64,000 nt of DNA from Prosapia bicincta (lineage: Eukaryota > Arthropoda > Insecta > Hemiptera > Cercopidae), in the NCBI GenBank assembly GCA_036971475.1, contig JBAIZL010000005.1, forward strand, positions 233,401,869 through 233,465,868. The letters are read 5' to 3'. Positions 1 to 11,112 of the stretch are shown here, piece after piece; the stretch's first letter is position 1; every line of letters begins with the position of its first letter. Under the pieces are notes generated by a model. It saw nothing but the letters and a program-made list of their open reading frames with translations, ran no database searches and was not told the DNA's origin. The position numbers were made by a program, and so were the translations under genes.

Positions 1-376
1 AGTGCTGCTTAAAAAGTTAAAGTTAAAGTGATGACCGTGTTAAAACATAATCATACATTAAAGACATAATCTGTAACAAAGAATACTAAAGAAAAATAAT
101 GGGTCGATTTCCTGACCTCCTTCAATAAACATTGAGTTTACCATGTTATAATAGCATTCAAGGAATTGTTTTCACTAACTTAAGGTCTTTCTATCCATCT
201 GAATAAACATACTTTACAAAATGTGATAGTTACATGACAGCATGTTCTGCCTCTTATTGTGCATAATCATATACCACAGAAGGTGTTCTTAACTATTTCC
301 CAATTTCAGAGATATGATAACTAGAATTATTATTTTTGGATAACCAAATATATTTTAACTGTATACTTAATAAGTA
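1..376. other. AT-rich non-coding sequence
   Basis: I see no gene, repeat or splice-flanked open segment here. It lies 3' of the last exon I can place for the minus-strand host gene (3490-3588), so it may be intron or intergenic DNA of that gene. Confidence 0.4.
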
Positions 377-2141
377 CAGTAGACCCTCACTATTTGCAGA
401 TTTGTCTATTTGTGGTTAGCAAAATTACAGCATTTCCCACTGATATGCATCATATTTTAAAACAAAAAGAAGCAAAACAGTAAAGTTAGTGTACAGGTCG
501 TATAGGATAATGTGTTCTCGTCTTATTTATCTTGTCAGTACTGTAGTTATTCATCACTAAGAAATCTGATCATTCTCCAAACATTCATTGTGCTGTACAC
601 TACTAGGTCTACTGCTCAAAAAATAACCATTCCTTATTTATAACAACAACCTTTCACGTGGTGTTATCCTCACTGACAAACCACGATGGGTCATCAATCG
701 CCCGCATACACAATATCAGGATTAGTACAGTTTACTTACTGCTGATTTAGTAGTTTTCAAAATCTAAACATCGATAATTGTATCTAGTGGCTGTAACAAA
801 CTCAGATTTTTTTATTCCCATCAGTTACCAAACAGGTGTCACATCTGTTTGTCATGTTGGAAGTTTTTGAAACGGCCCTTCTACTTGTAAGAATTGTTTT
901 ATTAATTCGGTTTTGTTTAGTTATATCTTTTTCTTTTAATTGTTTATCCAAGCCATTATGTCATCAAACTCCGACAAAGACAAGAAAAGGCAAAAAAAAA
1001 CGTTATGCCATTGATTAAGAAAATTGACCTTTTAGATATAAAAAAAATGAAGAAAATATAAGGAGTTTCAGAGAAGGGACTTGTCAATCAAGGCAACTTA
1101 CATATGTCTCATAATATGAACATCAAAAAATTGGAAAAAGCTTTGAATATGTGGATAGAAGATTAATCACAAAATACGGTACCACTGAGTTTGATTTTTA
1201 TTCATGAAGAAGCATTTGAATGAACATTTTGTTCCAAATGGTGGTGAACATACCCATAGTCAATCATTTTCAGCAAGTAAAGGCTGGTTTGACAAGCTCA
1301 AGAGACAGTTTACTCTTCACAACACCCAAATTATCAGTAAATCAGCATCAGCGGATCATGATGATGCCAACTCATTTCCAACACTTTTTAAAAACCTTGG
1401 TAAAAAGTCTGGCAAGACTGTGTTAACCAAGAAGATGTCATGACAGATGCTTGCAACGCTGTTACTGGTATTGTATGAAGACATTAAGAGTGAAGTTGTT
1501 GACAATTTTTAAAAAGTGCAAATGAAGAAGAGCACTTTCAAATTCTTTTGAATTAGACGTTAGAAGATTTGGAGGAAATAGTAACCAAAACTGTGTTCAT
1601 CTTAGATAATGAAGATGAAGAAATCGTGAAAAATGTATGGCTATAGTTAACATTAAAATCTGTCGGTTCCATGTTTAGGGAAACTATTAGATGCGATAGT
1701 TACTAAGATTGATCTCTTTATAGAATTTAATCGAGAGCTGGAAGAATCATTATAGCCGTATGAAGAAATGTGTAAAGAGCTAGAAAATAATCGAAAACCA
1801 AGTTTTTTAAATCAAATTAACAATGTTTAAAAGATTATTTGTCTAAAATTATGTGTTTAAAAACTTAGTGAATAGTGTTACACAATGAAGAATACGTATG
1901 TATGAGCACATGCATATTTTATAGAACTTTTGTGTTTTGGATTAAGTAAACAATAACAAATAAGTATTTAATTATATAGTACATAAATATACCATAGTGT
2001 ATTATAAGTGTACAGTATAGCTGTAAATATTGTTAACATTTTTAATGTAGAATGTAGCTCTACTCTTTCCATTTACAGTTGATTTCAGTATTCGCGGTAA
2101 GTTTGGTGAACATAACTACCACGAATAACGAGAGATTACTG
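377..2141 (+). mobile_element. pogo/Tigger-type DNA transposon, decayed and internally deleted
   Basis: Imperfect terminal inverted repeats start CAGTAGACCCTCACTATTTG at 377 and, read from the other end, CAGTAATCTCTCGTTATTCG at 2141, flanked by TA dinucleotides at 375-376 and 2142-2143. This CAGTA..TCYC start with a TA target is typical of the pogo/Tigger group. Inside, the plus strand keeps pieces of a CENP-B-like transposase N-terminus: IKKLEKALNMWIED near 1120-1165, then FSASKGWFDKLKRQF and a SASADHDDANSF stretch at about 1267-1380. The DDE catalytic core that should follow is missing. Sequence after about 1440 resembles the acidic C-terminal tail (EDLEEIV). Several stops break the frame, so the element cannot make transposase. 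I am confident of the group, less so of the subfamily. Confidence 0.8.
1204..1640 (+). pseudogene. Tigger-type transposase fragment
   Basis: Remains of the DNA-binding half of a pogo/Tigger transposase. The best preserved segment (about 1267-1385) reads SASKGWFDKLKRQF, then LHNTQIISKSASADHDDA, matching the second helix-turn-helix (CENP-B type) region of Tigger transposases. In-frame stops lie upstream (for example after MWIED near 1166) and shortly downstream at 1441. The DDE domain is absent; only an acidic tail-like segment can be read at about 1555-1640. It lies inside the terminal repeats of the 377-2141 element and is certainly non-functional. Confidence 0.7.
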
Positions 2142-2445
2142 TATAATGATGGTAATATATCAATACGATAATGTAGAAACATAAATAATATTTAATTTCT
2201 ACTATTTTGAGTGTGTTGAAACATTGAAGTTATGTTTCAGATTTTATGAGGTATTTATGTTTCACAGTAATTGAAATCGCCGGTTTCTTCTTTACAGTAT
2301 ATTTTTAAGTAACTTATGTTGCATTACAAAAAATCAAAGTTTAATACTATTTGGTCAAGTATTAGAAAAAGAATGAAAGATTAGCATAAAAACAATACCA
2401 GCGACAGATTGTATATCTGAGTTTCTTTTTTTTTAACATGAGTCT

Positions 2446-2975
2446 TATTACTCACTTAAACAATAGTTTATGACTATCCGAACTTTAATTTAGTAAATTT
2501 GTTAAAACTTACTGAGACAGAACGTTTTCGATTGTTATGTGCCGATCTTCATCAGTGTCTTCTGCTTGGAGATGTTGGGTCAAGCGGTGACGGTTTTAAA
2601 GGTAGTTTTACACAGACATTTACCATAACCTAGAAATCCTACACATCAACAAAAGAGGACCACATCTCAACATACTAGAACAATATTAAATTTACACACA
2701 CACAAAAACACAAAGTACACACATATTAAACGAACAAACACAATACAAATCACATATACTCTTTGATACTATCGAAGACCTACCTTTAAAACCGTCACCG
2801 CTTGACCCAATATCTCCAAGCAGAAGACACTGATGAAGATCGGCACATAACGATCAAAAACGTTCTGTCTTAGTAAGTTTTAACAAATTTACTAAATTAC
2901 AGTTCGGATAGTCATAAACTATTGTTTCAGTAATTAATAAGAGTCACTGAACATAATGGACTACAAAATTCAAGG
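2446..2975. mobile_element. Small Penelope-like derivative with facing arms (copy A)
   Basis: Two arms in inverted orientation, 2462-2604 and 2781-2924, enclose a short unique core. Read outward-in on the minus strand, the element starts with CTTGAATTTTGTAGTCC (about 2975), as do three other copies in the window. The core at about 2610-2760 encodes, on the plus strand, a broken piece of a PLE GIY-YIG protein C-terminus: IYHNLEILHINK, then a degraded EQY.IYTHTK and HILFDTIE. Both arms carry hammerhead-ribozyme-like motifs with point changes. In the left arm (minus strand) the CTGATGA core and GAA are kept, with one stem II mismatch. In the right arm (plus, about 2825-2871) the G that follows stem II is A. 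It has no RT, so it would depend on another element. Confidence 0.75.
2825..2871 (+). ncRNA. Degenerate hammerhead ribozyme motif in mini-PLE copy A
   Basis: Order seen: AGACA, CTGATGA, a GATCG/CGATC stem II, then AAA where GAA is needed, palindromic AACGTT, C, TGTCT. The invariant G after stem II is replaced by A, so self-cleavage is unlikely. Hammerhead motifs are known in PLE terminal repeats; the assignment here is by motif order only. Confidence 0.5.
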
Positions 2976-3489
2976 ATGAAAATTATTTCAAGTATTTTTG
3001 TAAATTTAAAAATACATTACAATATTTTGTTCTGTAAGTTATTTATTTTAGTAAACTTATAAAACACATTTCAGTGCCTCTTTCTGGATGTTAAACTTTT
3101 CAATTAAACAACTTTTTTGGATAATTATTGAATTTACTAATTTGTCAAAGCTCTTGCATGAATTATCAGACATTCACTATATGTGTTACCGACGCAAATT
3201 ATTGAAATCAAATTATTCTCTCCTCTTTAAATGGTTTCAAATTCTGTTTTTATATTATTGTTTCCTATATTTGCGGTAAAAAAATGGCTTCTACAAAACG
3301 TTTGTAATTTTTTTAAAAGTTAAGATGTATATATTAAAGTAAGTTTAAAAATATGGAAAGTAAATGGCATCACTGCAATGTTACAACAATTATTTCAATC
3401 TACATTTCAGTAGCATAATAATGCTCTAAACAAATAATTAGCTCTTCAAAACCCCTAATTATTTTAAAATAAAATTCTTGATGTATTAC

Positions 3490-3588
3490 CTCTAAGTTGT
3501 CCACAAAATTATACCGAATGATTAAACTTTTTAATTTTGATTTATAAGAAAAAAATGGCAGTTCCAATGCTCCTTCAGACACACTTCT
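3490..3588 (-). CDS. Candidate host-gene exon 7 (minus-strand gene)
   Basis: On the minus strand a long pyrimidine tract ending TTCCAG at 3589 is followed by a 99-bp open segment and a donor AG|GTAATA at 3489. It encodes 33 residues beginning RSVSEGALELPFFSYKSK and ending NFVDNLE. It starts and ends between codons, which matches the phase at which the preceding exon (11921-11994) ends. The reading frame stays open past the donor to about 3400, so the exon could also be terminal and end at a stop there. I do not recognise the protein. Support comes from the splice signals and the phase, not from homology. Confidence 0.6.
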
Positions 3589-3744
3589 CTGGAAAAAAAA
3601 AGAAAAACAATAAATCTATGATATAAAAATATGCAAAAGTTTTATTAAAAAATAATTTATTATACATTATGAATCACTTCATTCAAAGGTGTCAAATATA
3701 TCCAAAGTCTAAATTACTGTTCAGGACAATTTTAACCTGTTCAC

Positions 3745-4060
3745 TTGAGACCCTGGCCTGGGCCGTAGTTTCTGGGCCCCAGCAATATGTGTGCCACAAC
3801 CCAGTCCATAGTGACAACATTAGATTAGTGTGCTCTAGCACTTTGCATGAGACAAGTGATTTGTAGTTCGTGCATAGTCTTGAATCCAAACTAGATATTA
3901 TTCTTTTTTAGTCTTAGTTGTTACTAATGTTTTTTACCTTGGGCGTTTTAAAGGATGTTTTTTGAGTGACTTTTATGTGTTTTGTAGTTTTAGAAAATTC
4001 TGTATATCTAGAGATTTACAATTGTGAATATGGTGTCCACATCACTAAAACAAGCTAGAA
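3745..4060 (+). repeat. Copy of the promoter/first-exon module found at 31 kb
   Basis: This stretch resembles, on the opposite strand, the sequence just upstream of and including the start codon at 31140. Shared blocks are AGAGCACACTAATCTAATGT (minus strand here, about 3816-3836), a TTTGGATTCA..ACTATG block, CTTTTATGTGTT, TTTTAGAAA and GTGAATATGG followed by CCACATCACT. The ATG equivalent to 31140 is at 4030-4032 but opens only a 15-codon frame (MVSTSLKQARTL..) before a stop. The copy therefore looks like a dead duplicate of a gene 5' end, or a dispersed repeat family containing that ATG. Confidence 0.6.
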
Positions 4061-4739
4061 CTTTAACAATAAATTGAACTCAAATGATGAATTTTGTCTG
4101 GTGATTTTGAGGTGAGACGTAAGGAGTTTGACATGTCAAATAATAATTCACCTATATAATTCAATTATTCTGACAAGAGTAATAAAAGAAATTATTAAAA
4201 AGTGGGTGATTAAGACATGGTGGGGGACCTAAATACTAATGGCTTATAGTACCCTATTTACTGGATAATGAAGCCTACTATAACCAATTCCAAGTAACAG
4301 AAAAAAAAAGAAAAAAACAATTGATTAGTTTCATCTACTGGATGCTTTTTAAGATACCTTATATAAGCCACAATTAGATTACCAATGACACAATCAGTTT
4401 TTACACATTTTAGGATTGAAGATTTTATTTTCATATGAAAACCATTCAATGTTTTAAACCTCAAGCCTCAACCTCAATTAGATGTTCTCATTACTTGGTT
4501 CCCTGTGTAGTTACTGCTGTCCCACTAGTATCTTGTTGTAGTGAAAGCTTAGGCCTTCATTTTCTTGCTCCAATCTGATGTACCCATATAAAATCCAGCC
4601 TAATTCGTAAGTGAGTACGTGTCTAGTTGTTTTACTTCATGTAATGCATACACTTGTTTGTAATCACTTTGTGTGTATTTCCATTTTCTAATTTCAACCT
4701 TCAGTTACTGATTATGGACTCGCCCACTAACTTAATGGG

Positions 4740-4742
<3 letters not shown>

Positions 4743-4799
<57 letters not shown>

Positions 4800-4823
4800 G
4801 AGTCAGTCTCCTAGTCCAAAAAA

Positions 4824-4868
<45 letters not shown>

Positions 4869-4984
4869 TGAGAAAAACATCAGTGATTCGACAATGGTCA
4901 ATTGACCGAAAAGTGCCTCATCATTCAAGGTAAAATTATTGCACTTAATGGTGGATAAAATTACTTACATAGTAATATATTAAC

Positions 4985-5033
<49 letters not shown>
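4743..5033. repeat. (TA)n microsatellites, three tracts
   Basis: Pure TA runs at 4743-4796, 4826-4867 and 4988-5033. The last is the insertion site of the LTR retrotransposon that starts at 5034. The short intervals between them show no coding potential. Confidence 0.95.
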
Positions 5034-5036
<3 letters not shown>

Positions 5037-6542
5037 AACATTTATAGAATGGGCTATATAATATTATTTAAGAATTGGAAAATAGATGAGAAATAACTCA
5101 CTCAAAATTTAGAAAGAAATTCATTAAGATATTGGTTAGGTTAAATGAAAACTAAATTTAGGTAAAAGCATAGAATTGTAAACAAGGTTTTTGAACTGGA
5201 AATGTATTAGGAAATTTGTTATATCAAATAACCTAACACATAAATTAAAATAAGATAATCTAATAATGGTTATGTGTAAACAAATTTGTAAACTGTAGTA
5301 ACATAGGGCCTAAGTAATTACTTGAAGGAGAAAGTGAACACGTTTGTAAACAAAAGAAAATTGAAAGGTTATGTTTATGAAAGACCAAGCAAAACACACA
5401 CAATTCAGAACTATTTCAAAAGTAAAACACAAAGACACTTCACACACTAATAATAATAGTAATTAAAGAAACACTGGAAACTTTATTAAGAATAGGAAAA
5501 TTGAAACAGTAAGTTTCAACCAAAGTTTAACGAAATAAAACTGGTGAAAACAAACTTGTTGGTATGTCAGCTGTAAAACAGATGTGAAAGCAAGAAAGTA
5601 GGTCAGTGTGACAATCGATTCTAGTGAAGAAAAAGAAAACAAACTAGATTACAGGCAACATGTGTTTTTTTGAGAAGGAGGCGGCCATATTTTTTTCGTT
5701 AACGGTGCTAAAAGTAAAAAGGACGCGTTAGTTGAGTTGGAGGTAGCGTGGGTGACGCTCTAATATGGGACCAGCCAGGACCAGTCAAAATTCTATTTAT
5801 TTGGAAAGAGTTCGTCTAAATTATACCGTTTTGTTAAGAAGATTGGCCAAACTAAATTAAGGAGAAGTGAATTACAAAATGTAATACTGTGTTAATATAA
5901 AGTGAAGTAAATAAAACGAATTTAAGTGTGTAAAAAGTCAAATTTGGAGAGAACGGAATCTTACGTAAGCTAACTGAAATTTCGATATTTGATAAGTTAT
6001 TAGCGCTATAAAAATCAATTTTAGTGGACTTTTAAGGTAATAGAGAAGTTAAATTTGTACATTAGAATATCTTGTAGTTAATTAATAGTAAGTAATAAGA
6101 AATAATCCAGTTCAAATAGTTTAGCCTTTTTAGTATATTCAAAATTAAAGTATTTCCATCCGGAAAATATTTATTAAAGCTAATTTCAAAATTTAATATT
6201 GTTTGTTCAAAATTTATTTAATTAACCTAAGAATTAAAAAAAAAATATAGCCCATGCTATAACCCCGAGATATCAAGAGATCTTAAACTAGCCAAGGGTA
6301 TTAAAATGTTGTTAAAAATTTTTACCAAGGGTATATACATTTTGTTAAAAATTATTAAGTTGTAAAATTTTGTTTTGTGTGTATTGTTTAATGTCGAGAT
6401 GAAATGATAATAAATGTTTATGAATTGTTCCTGAGTGAGTTTTTTTTGTTTTGTTTTAAATAGAAATTAAATATCTTCATTTAAATAAAATATTTAATAA
6501 TATAAACCCCATTGTATTGCGTTTGATATAAATAACTTTATA
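5034..6542 (+). repeat. 5' long terminal repeat
   Basis: Starts TGTAACATTTATAGAATGG. It is almost identical to 8691 onward until about 6390; differences seen include one-base run-length changes and GGTAATAG versus AGATAATAG. The last ~130 bp differ clearly from the 3' LTR. I place the end at about 6542, just before the first TTTGGC primer-binding-like site. If the second such site is the real one, the end is 6661. Confidence 0.8.
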
Positions 6543-6720
6543 TTTGGCACACCAATGTGGGGTACGATTGTTAGAAAAATAATAATAAAGAATTAATTAT
6601 TCATTTAAATATATAATAGTAAAACCCCGTTGTATAGCGTCTTTAGGAAATTATCTTTACATTTGGCGCAACAACGTGGGGCTGGATAAAATTTATTTAG
6701 AGAGATTTTGAAATAAAATT
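6477..6720 (+). repeat. Tandemly duplicated U5/primer-binding segment
   Basis: Two diverged copies of about 122 bp (about 6477-6598 and 6599-6720). Each runs from CATTTAAAT through AACCCC.TTGTAT.GCGT to TTTGGC, then a site resembling a tRNA primer-binding site: TTTGGCACACCAATGTGGGG in the first and TTTGGCGCAACAACGTGGGG in the second. The second keeps the TGGCG start usual for such sites and is the more credible primer site. Confidence 0.65.
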
Positions 6721-6797
6721 AATTTAGAACTTTTTATATGAAAAACATTTGAACTGGAAATAGATTTAGAAAAAATTTTGTAAAATTAAACACTGAG

Positions 6798-7802
6798 TTG
6801 AATAGAATCAAGGCTAGGTTTATAGTATATATAAAAATTATTTATGTTTGTATAATAAGTTACTTACAGAAAAAAAAAGAAGAAAATATTATAGGCGAGC
6901 TGGTAGTTGTAGGGGACCAGGAAAAAGGGACAAATTTGGAAATGAAAGAAATAAAAATGGAAGGCACAGATATGCCAATAGTTAACATTGAAGTAGATGA
7001 AGCTAGGGGACTACTACCTATGCAAACCCAACAACAAAAACGGGGAAATAATGAGAATGAAGAATTGAGGGAAATGATGAGATCTCTCATGGAAATGAGT
7101 CTAAAAGGGAGAGAAGAGATGAACAGAGGATTTGCCTCAAGTAGGTTGGAAATGAGTAGGTTGGATAAGAAATTCGAAAGCCTAAAGGAAGAAAATAGGA
7201 GAATGATAGAGGATATGAGGGAACAGTGGAGAAAAAAGAATAATGCTGTAGTAGAGGATGAGAGAAGAGACTTAGAGGAGAAAGATGGAGAATTAGAGGA
7301 GATTAAGGAAAATTTTGAGAAAACAAATGAAATAATAGCTGATGAGATAGAAATTAATAAAAAAGAGATAGAGAAAGTCGAATATATAACAAAGAAAAAC
7401 ACAGAAGAGTTAGGAGAGTTAAAATTAAGAAATGAAGTAGGAAAGATGGAGGTACTGCCAATAAAAAATATAACAATTCAAACCGCAACTAAAAGGAAGA
7501 CTGAACAGATTAATAAAATGAAAATGGTAATAGGAGAAATGGAAGGAGTTAAATATCCGTTTCAATGCATAGTGGTACAAAGCTTGTTGAGAGAAATGAT
7601 CATAGGTACGGATATGTTAATGGATGTGGAGGCACAACTCAAGTTTGGAAAATGGGAAATGGAATTTAAATATGAGAGAAACACAGAAAATAGAACTTAT
7701 GAAGCAGATGAAAGATACAATGGAGATGTAAACGGTGTTAAGGCAAGGACAGGCGTGGGGACAAGAAAAGAGCAGCTTGCCCACAGTCAATCGGAATACT
7801 AA
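6798..7802 (+). CDS. Coiled-coil gag-like protein fused to a retropepsin-like tail
   Basis: The single open reading frame of the LTR element, 334 codons from the chosen ATG. Residues about 75-225 are highly charged (Glu/Lys/Arg with regularly spaced Leu/Met) and should form a long coiled coil, as in the capsid-like proteins of some Gypsy-type elements. The C-terminal part (about 245-295) reads YPFQCIVVQSLLREMIIGTD, then MLMDVEAQLKFG. This resembles the second half of a retropepsin (the hydrophobic strand plus the (I/V)(I/L)GTD segment). The N-terminal part with the catalytic DTG is missing, so protease activity is not expected. The fusion probably arose by an internal deletion that removed most of the protease. 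No zinc knuckle is visible. The family is inferred from motifs. Confidence 0.6.
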   Translation: MNRIKARFIVYIKIIYVCIISYLQKKKEENIIGELVVVGDQEKGTNLEMKEIKMEGTDMPIVNIEVDEARGLLPMQTQQQKRGNNENEELREMMRSLMEMSLKGREEMNRGFASSRLEMSRLDKKFESLKEENRRMIEDMREQWRKKNNAVVEDERRDLEEKDGELEEIKENFEKTNEIIADEIEINKKEIEKVEYITKKNTEELGELKLRNEVGKMEVLPIKNITIQTATKRKTEQINKMKMVIGEMEGVKYPFQCIVVQSLLREMIIGTDMLMDVEAQLKFGKWEMEFKYERNTENRTYEADERYNGDVNGVKARTGVGTRKEQLAHSQSEY

Positions 7803-8690
7803 GACAATGAGAAACCCAGGAATAGAAATTAAATAGAGGCGTTGTAATAAAAATATGGTAATTGTGTATTTAAACTTCGTCGTATTGTAAGGGAGAATCT
7901 GCGTTGATAAATAAGTATTAAAACAAAATTTATATTCGTTGATATAGGGATAGTGTAATCGAAGGAACTATAGATATGATCAAATGGAGGATATGAAATT
8001 GCAACCTTTAAAAATATTAGATGTTGAACTTCATACAAAATAAACTGAAATGATATAAGAAAATAATTGAACTGGATGTGAGATTGGAAGGGAAGATAAA
8101 ATACTAACTTAGAACTGAGAGTTAGACGAAGCTAAAAGCAAAATAAATATGAGATAAATAATAAACAAGGAATAAACAGAAATAAGGGAAAGAGAAATGT
8201 TATAACCAATTTGACCAAATCTAGACATACTATGACTCGGATAGGCTGGGATTTAAAGACACGGTATCAGAGAATATATGTTAAATAAATATTGAATCAG
8301 ACTTATGATTGGAAGGGTTCCAATTGTAATAAACGTAAAAAAATAATAATAATTATGGAAGGAATTGTAAATACCAGAACATGATTTATTGTTAGAATTG
8401 TTAAAGAATTGTCGATTGAATGTTAGTTATAAGTATATTGTATTGTTAGAAGATAAGTTAAGAAATATGTAGCTTGAAGTTTTCAGCTCAGTATTTGATT
8501 ATTAAAGAATTAAGATAAAATTGTGTCGTAGGAATTAAGTATAAATGGACAATTTAAAGTATAAATGTTAATTTAAATTTAATTAAAAAAAAAAAAAATA
8601 TGTATATTTAATCAAGCTTGTAAAATGTAAAGAATGTGTAATGTAGAGATTAGTAATATTTTTTTTTATTTAAATTAAATTAGGGGACAT
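7803..8690 (+). other. Non-coding 3' internal region of the LTR element, with polypurine tract
   Basis: AT-rich sequence full of stops in all frames, where pol should lie in a complete element. It ends in AGGGGACA (about 8682-8689) immediately before the 3' LTR, a suitable primer for plus-strand synthesis. Confidence 0.7.
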
Positions 8691-10188
8691 TGTAACATTT
8701 ATAGAATGGGCTATATAATATTATTTAAGAATTGGAAAATAGATGAGAAATAACTCACTCAAAATTTAGAAAGAAATTCATTAAGATATTGGTTAGGTTA
8801 AATGAAAACTAAATTTAGGTAAAAGCATAGAATTGTAAACAAGGTTTTTGAACTGGAAATGTATTAGGAAATTTGTTATATCAAATAACCTAACACATAA
8901 ATTAAAATAAGATAATCTAATAATGGTTATGTGTAAACAAATTTGTAAACTGTAGTAACATAGGGCCTAAGTAATTACTTGAAGGAGAAAGTGAACACGT
9001 TTGTAAACAAAAGAAAATTGAAAGGTTATGTTTATGAAAGACCAAGCAAAACACACACAATTCAGAACTATTTCAAAAGTAAAACACAAAGACACTTCAC
9101 ACACTAATAATAATAGTAATTAAAGAAACACTGGAAACTTTATTAAGAATAGGAAAATTGAAACAGTAAGTTTCAACCAAAGTTTAACGAAATAAAAACT
9201 GGTGAAAACAAACTTGTTGGTATGTCAGCTGTAAAACAGATGTGAAAGCAAGAAAGTAGGTCAGTGTGACAATCGATTCTAGTGAAGAAAAAGAAAACAA
9301 ACTAGATTACAGGCAACATGTGTTTTTTTGAGAAGGAGGCGGCCATATTTTTTTTCGTTAACGGTGCTAAAAGTAAAAAGGACGCGTTAGTTGAGTTGGA
9401 GGTAGCGTGGGTGACGCTCTAATATGGGACCAGCCAGGACCAGTCAAAATTCTATTTATTTGGAAAGAGTTCGTCTAAATTATACCGTTTTGTTAAGAAG
9501 ATTGGCCAAACTAAATTAAGGAGAAGTGAATTACAAAATGTAATACTGTGTTAATATAAAGTGAAGTAAATAAAACGAATTTAAGTGTGTAAAAAGTCAA
9601 ATTTGGAGAGAACGGAATCTTACGTAAGCTAACTGAAATTTCGATATTTGATAAGTTATTAGCGCTATAAAAATCAATTTTAGTGGACTTTTAAGATAAT
9701 AGAGAAGTTAAATTTGTACATTAGAATATCTTGTAGTTAATTAATAGTAAGTAATAAGAAATAATCCAGTTCAAATAGTTTAGCCTTTTTAGTATATTCA
9801 AAATTAAAGTATTTCCATCCGGAAAATATTTATTAAAGCTAATTTCAAAATTTAATATTGTTTGTTCAAAATTTATTTAATTAACCTAAGAATTAAAAAA
9901 AAAATATAGCCCATGCTATAACCCCGAGATATCAAGAGATCTTAAACTAGCCAAGGGTATTAAAATGTTGTTAAAAATTTTTACCAAGGGTATATACATT
10001 TTGTTAAAAATTATTAAGTTGTAAAATTTTGTTTTGTGTGTATTGTTTAAATGTGGAAATAAAATTGTGATAATAAATGTTAATGAATTGGTCCTGAGTA
10101 GTTTTATTTGTTTTAAATAAAAAATTCAATTTATTAAATAGTAAAACATAATTATATTGTATTGTGTCTCTTTAAAAATTATATTACA
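8691..10188 (+). repeat. 3' long terminal repeat
   Basis: Begins TGTAACATTTATAG and ends TATTACA. It matches the 5' LTR closely until about 10045 and then diverges. It contains a TATAAAAATCAATTTTAG segment near 9666 that could serve as a promoter, which is inference only. Confidence 0.85.
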
Positions 10189-10199
10189 ATATATATATA

Positions 10200-11048
10200 C
10201 AGTAAACTCCCAATTATCCGTGGAATAGGGTGGCCTGGCAACGCCGGATAATCCGCTATGAACAAAGAATACGCAAAACGATCGATAATCGATTATTATA
10301 CCATAAGTTACACATATAATAACCCGGGTTAATGCAATTCACAAACAATCTTCAGAGGACAAAATAAATACGGAAAATAATTTAAAATGTCGATGTATTT
10401 GACGAATTATATTATGTACACTTATATGTCTAACTATTTACAATACATACATAAGTATATGTCAAAAGTAAGTATGTGTGTACATATGTAATTTCCTTTA
10501 CACATAATACTTTCACTTTTTAACAAATAAATCTGTCACTTTCGTCTGTTTTTTGTGAGCATTGATTTAGCTTTAATGTGCGATCTAAGTTTCTTGAGAA
10601 CCATTTTGTCACACAGTGTCTACTTGTGTCACGTATGTCACAAAGCCATAAAGATTGATAATGTATATGACAGACATGGATAATGGATATGTCACGTCCT
10701 AGACTATTTATAGCCGAGATTAGCTGATATTTGTTTACAATCTTAGGATACATATTAGGTTTTCGGACGTCCAAGCATTTTATCATTGTCTCTTATATAC
10801 AGTAGTCCGCTCGCCCCTTTTATTTCGCTGGCCCACGTCGGGATGCTTCCCTTTCAATGTAAAAATTAGTATGTACATATTTACATATCTATTCCCTTCA
10901 TCTTAACTTCTATTAGGCCTTATATGTATTTACGTCGTAATTCACAGTTTGGAAATTTAAACACATAAATCTGATTGGAATAAAAATTGGATATTTGTAA
11001 AACAATGGCAGACCCCGGATAATCCGCCCACAGATAATCGGGAGTTTA

Positions 11049-11051
<3 letters not shown>
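10200..11051. mobile_element. pogo/Tigger-like MITE
   Basis: Terminal inverted repeats CAGTAAACTCCCAATTATCC (10200) and, from the other end, CAGTAAACTCCCGATTATCT (11051), with TA on both sides at 10198-10199 and 11052-11053. A second inner GGATAATCCGC motif pairs near each end. No transposase can be read. It lies in a TA-rich stretch directly after the LTR element, so both use the same AT-rich target. A CAGTAGTCCGCTCGCC motif at about 10800 may be the start of another, nested element of the same type. Confidence 0.85.

Positions 11052-11110
<59 letters not shown>
11052..11110. repeat. (TA)n microsatellite
   Basis: Uninterrupted TA run beginning directly at the right end of the MITE. Confidence 0.95.

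Positions 11111-11112
<2 letters not shown>

Larger units (their letters stand above)
5034..10188 (+). mobile_element. Non-autonomous LTR retrotransposon, probably Gypsy-type
   Basis: Two long direct repeats (5034-6542 and 8691-10188) both begin TGTAACATTTATAG and enclose a 2.1-kb internal region. The 5' repeat is followed by a primer-binding-site-like TTTGGC..GTGGGG, and the 3' repeat is preceded by a purine tract TTAGGGGACA. The element sits in a (TA)n tract, with ATAT next to both ends (5030-5033 and 10189-10192), compatible with a 4-bp target duplication but not proof of it. The only substantial reading frame (6798-7802) has a coiled coil and a protease-like tail. Reverse transcriptase, RNase H and integrase are absent, so the element needs a helper. 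Over the first ~1.35 kb I saw only a handful of differences between the LTRs, which indicates a recent insertion. Confidence 0.88.

Noticed and set aside
4654..4905. Plus-strand frame with YIYIYI repeats
   Set aside because: Translation of (TA)n microsatellites.
6860..7402. 180-residue Ser/Phe-rich minus-strand frame
   Set aside because: Antisense shadow of the purine-rich coiled-coil frame of the LTR element.
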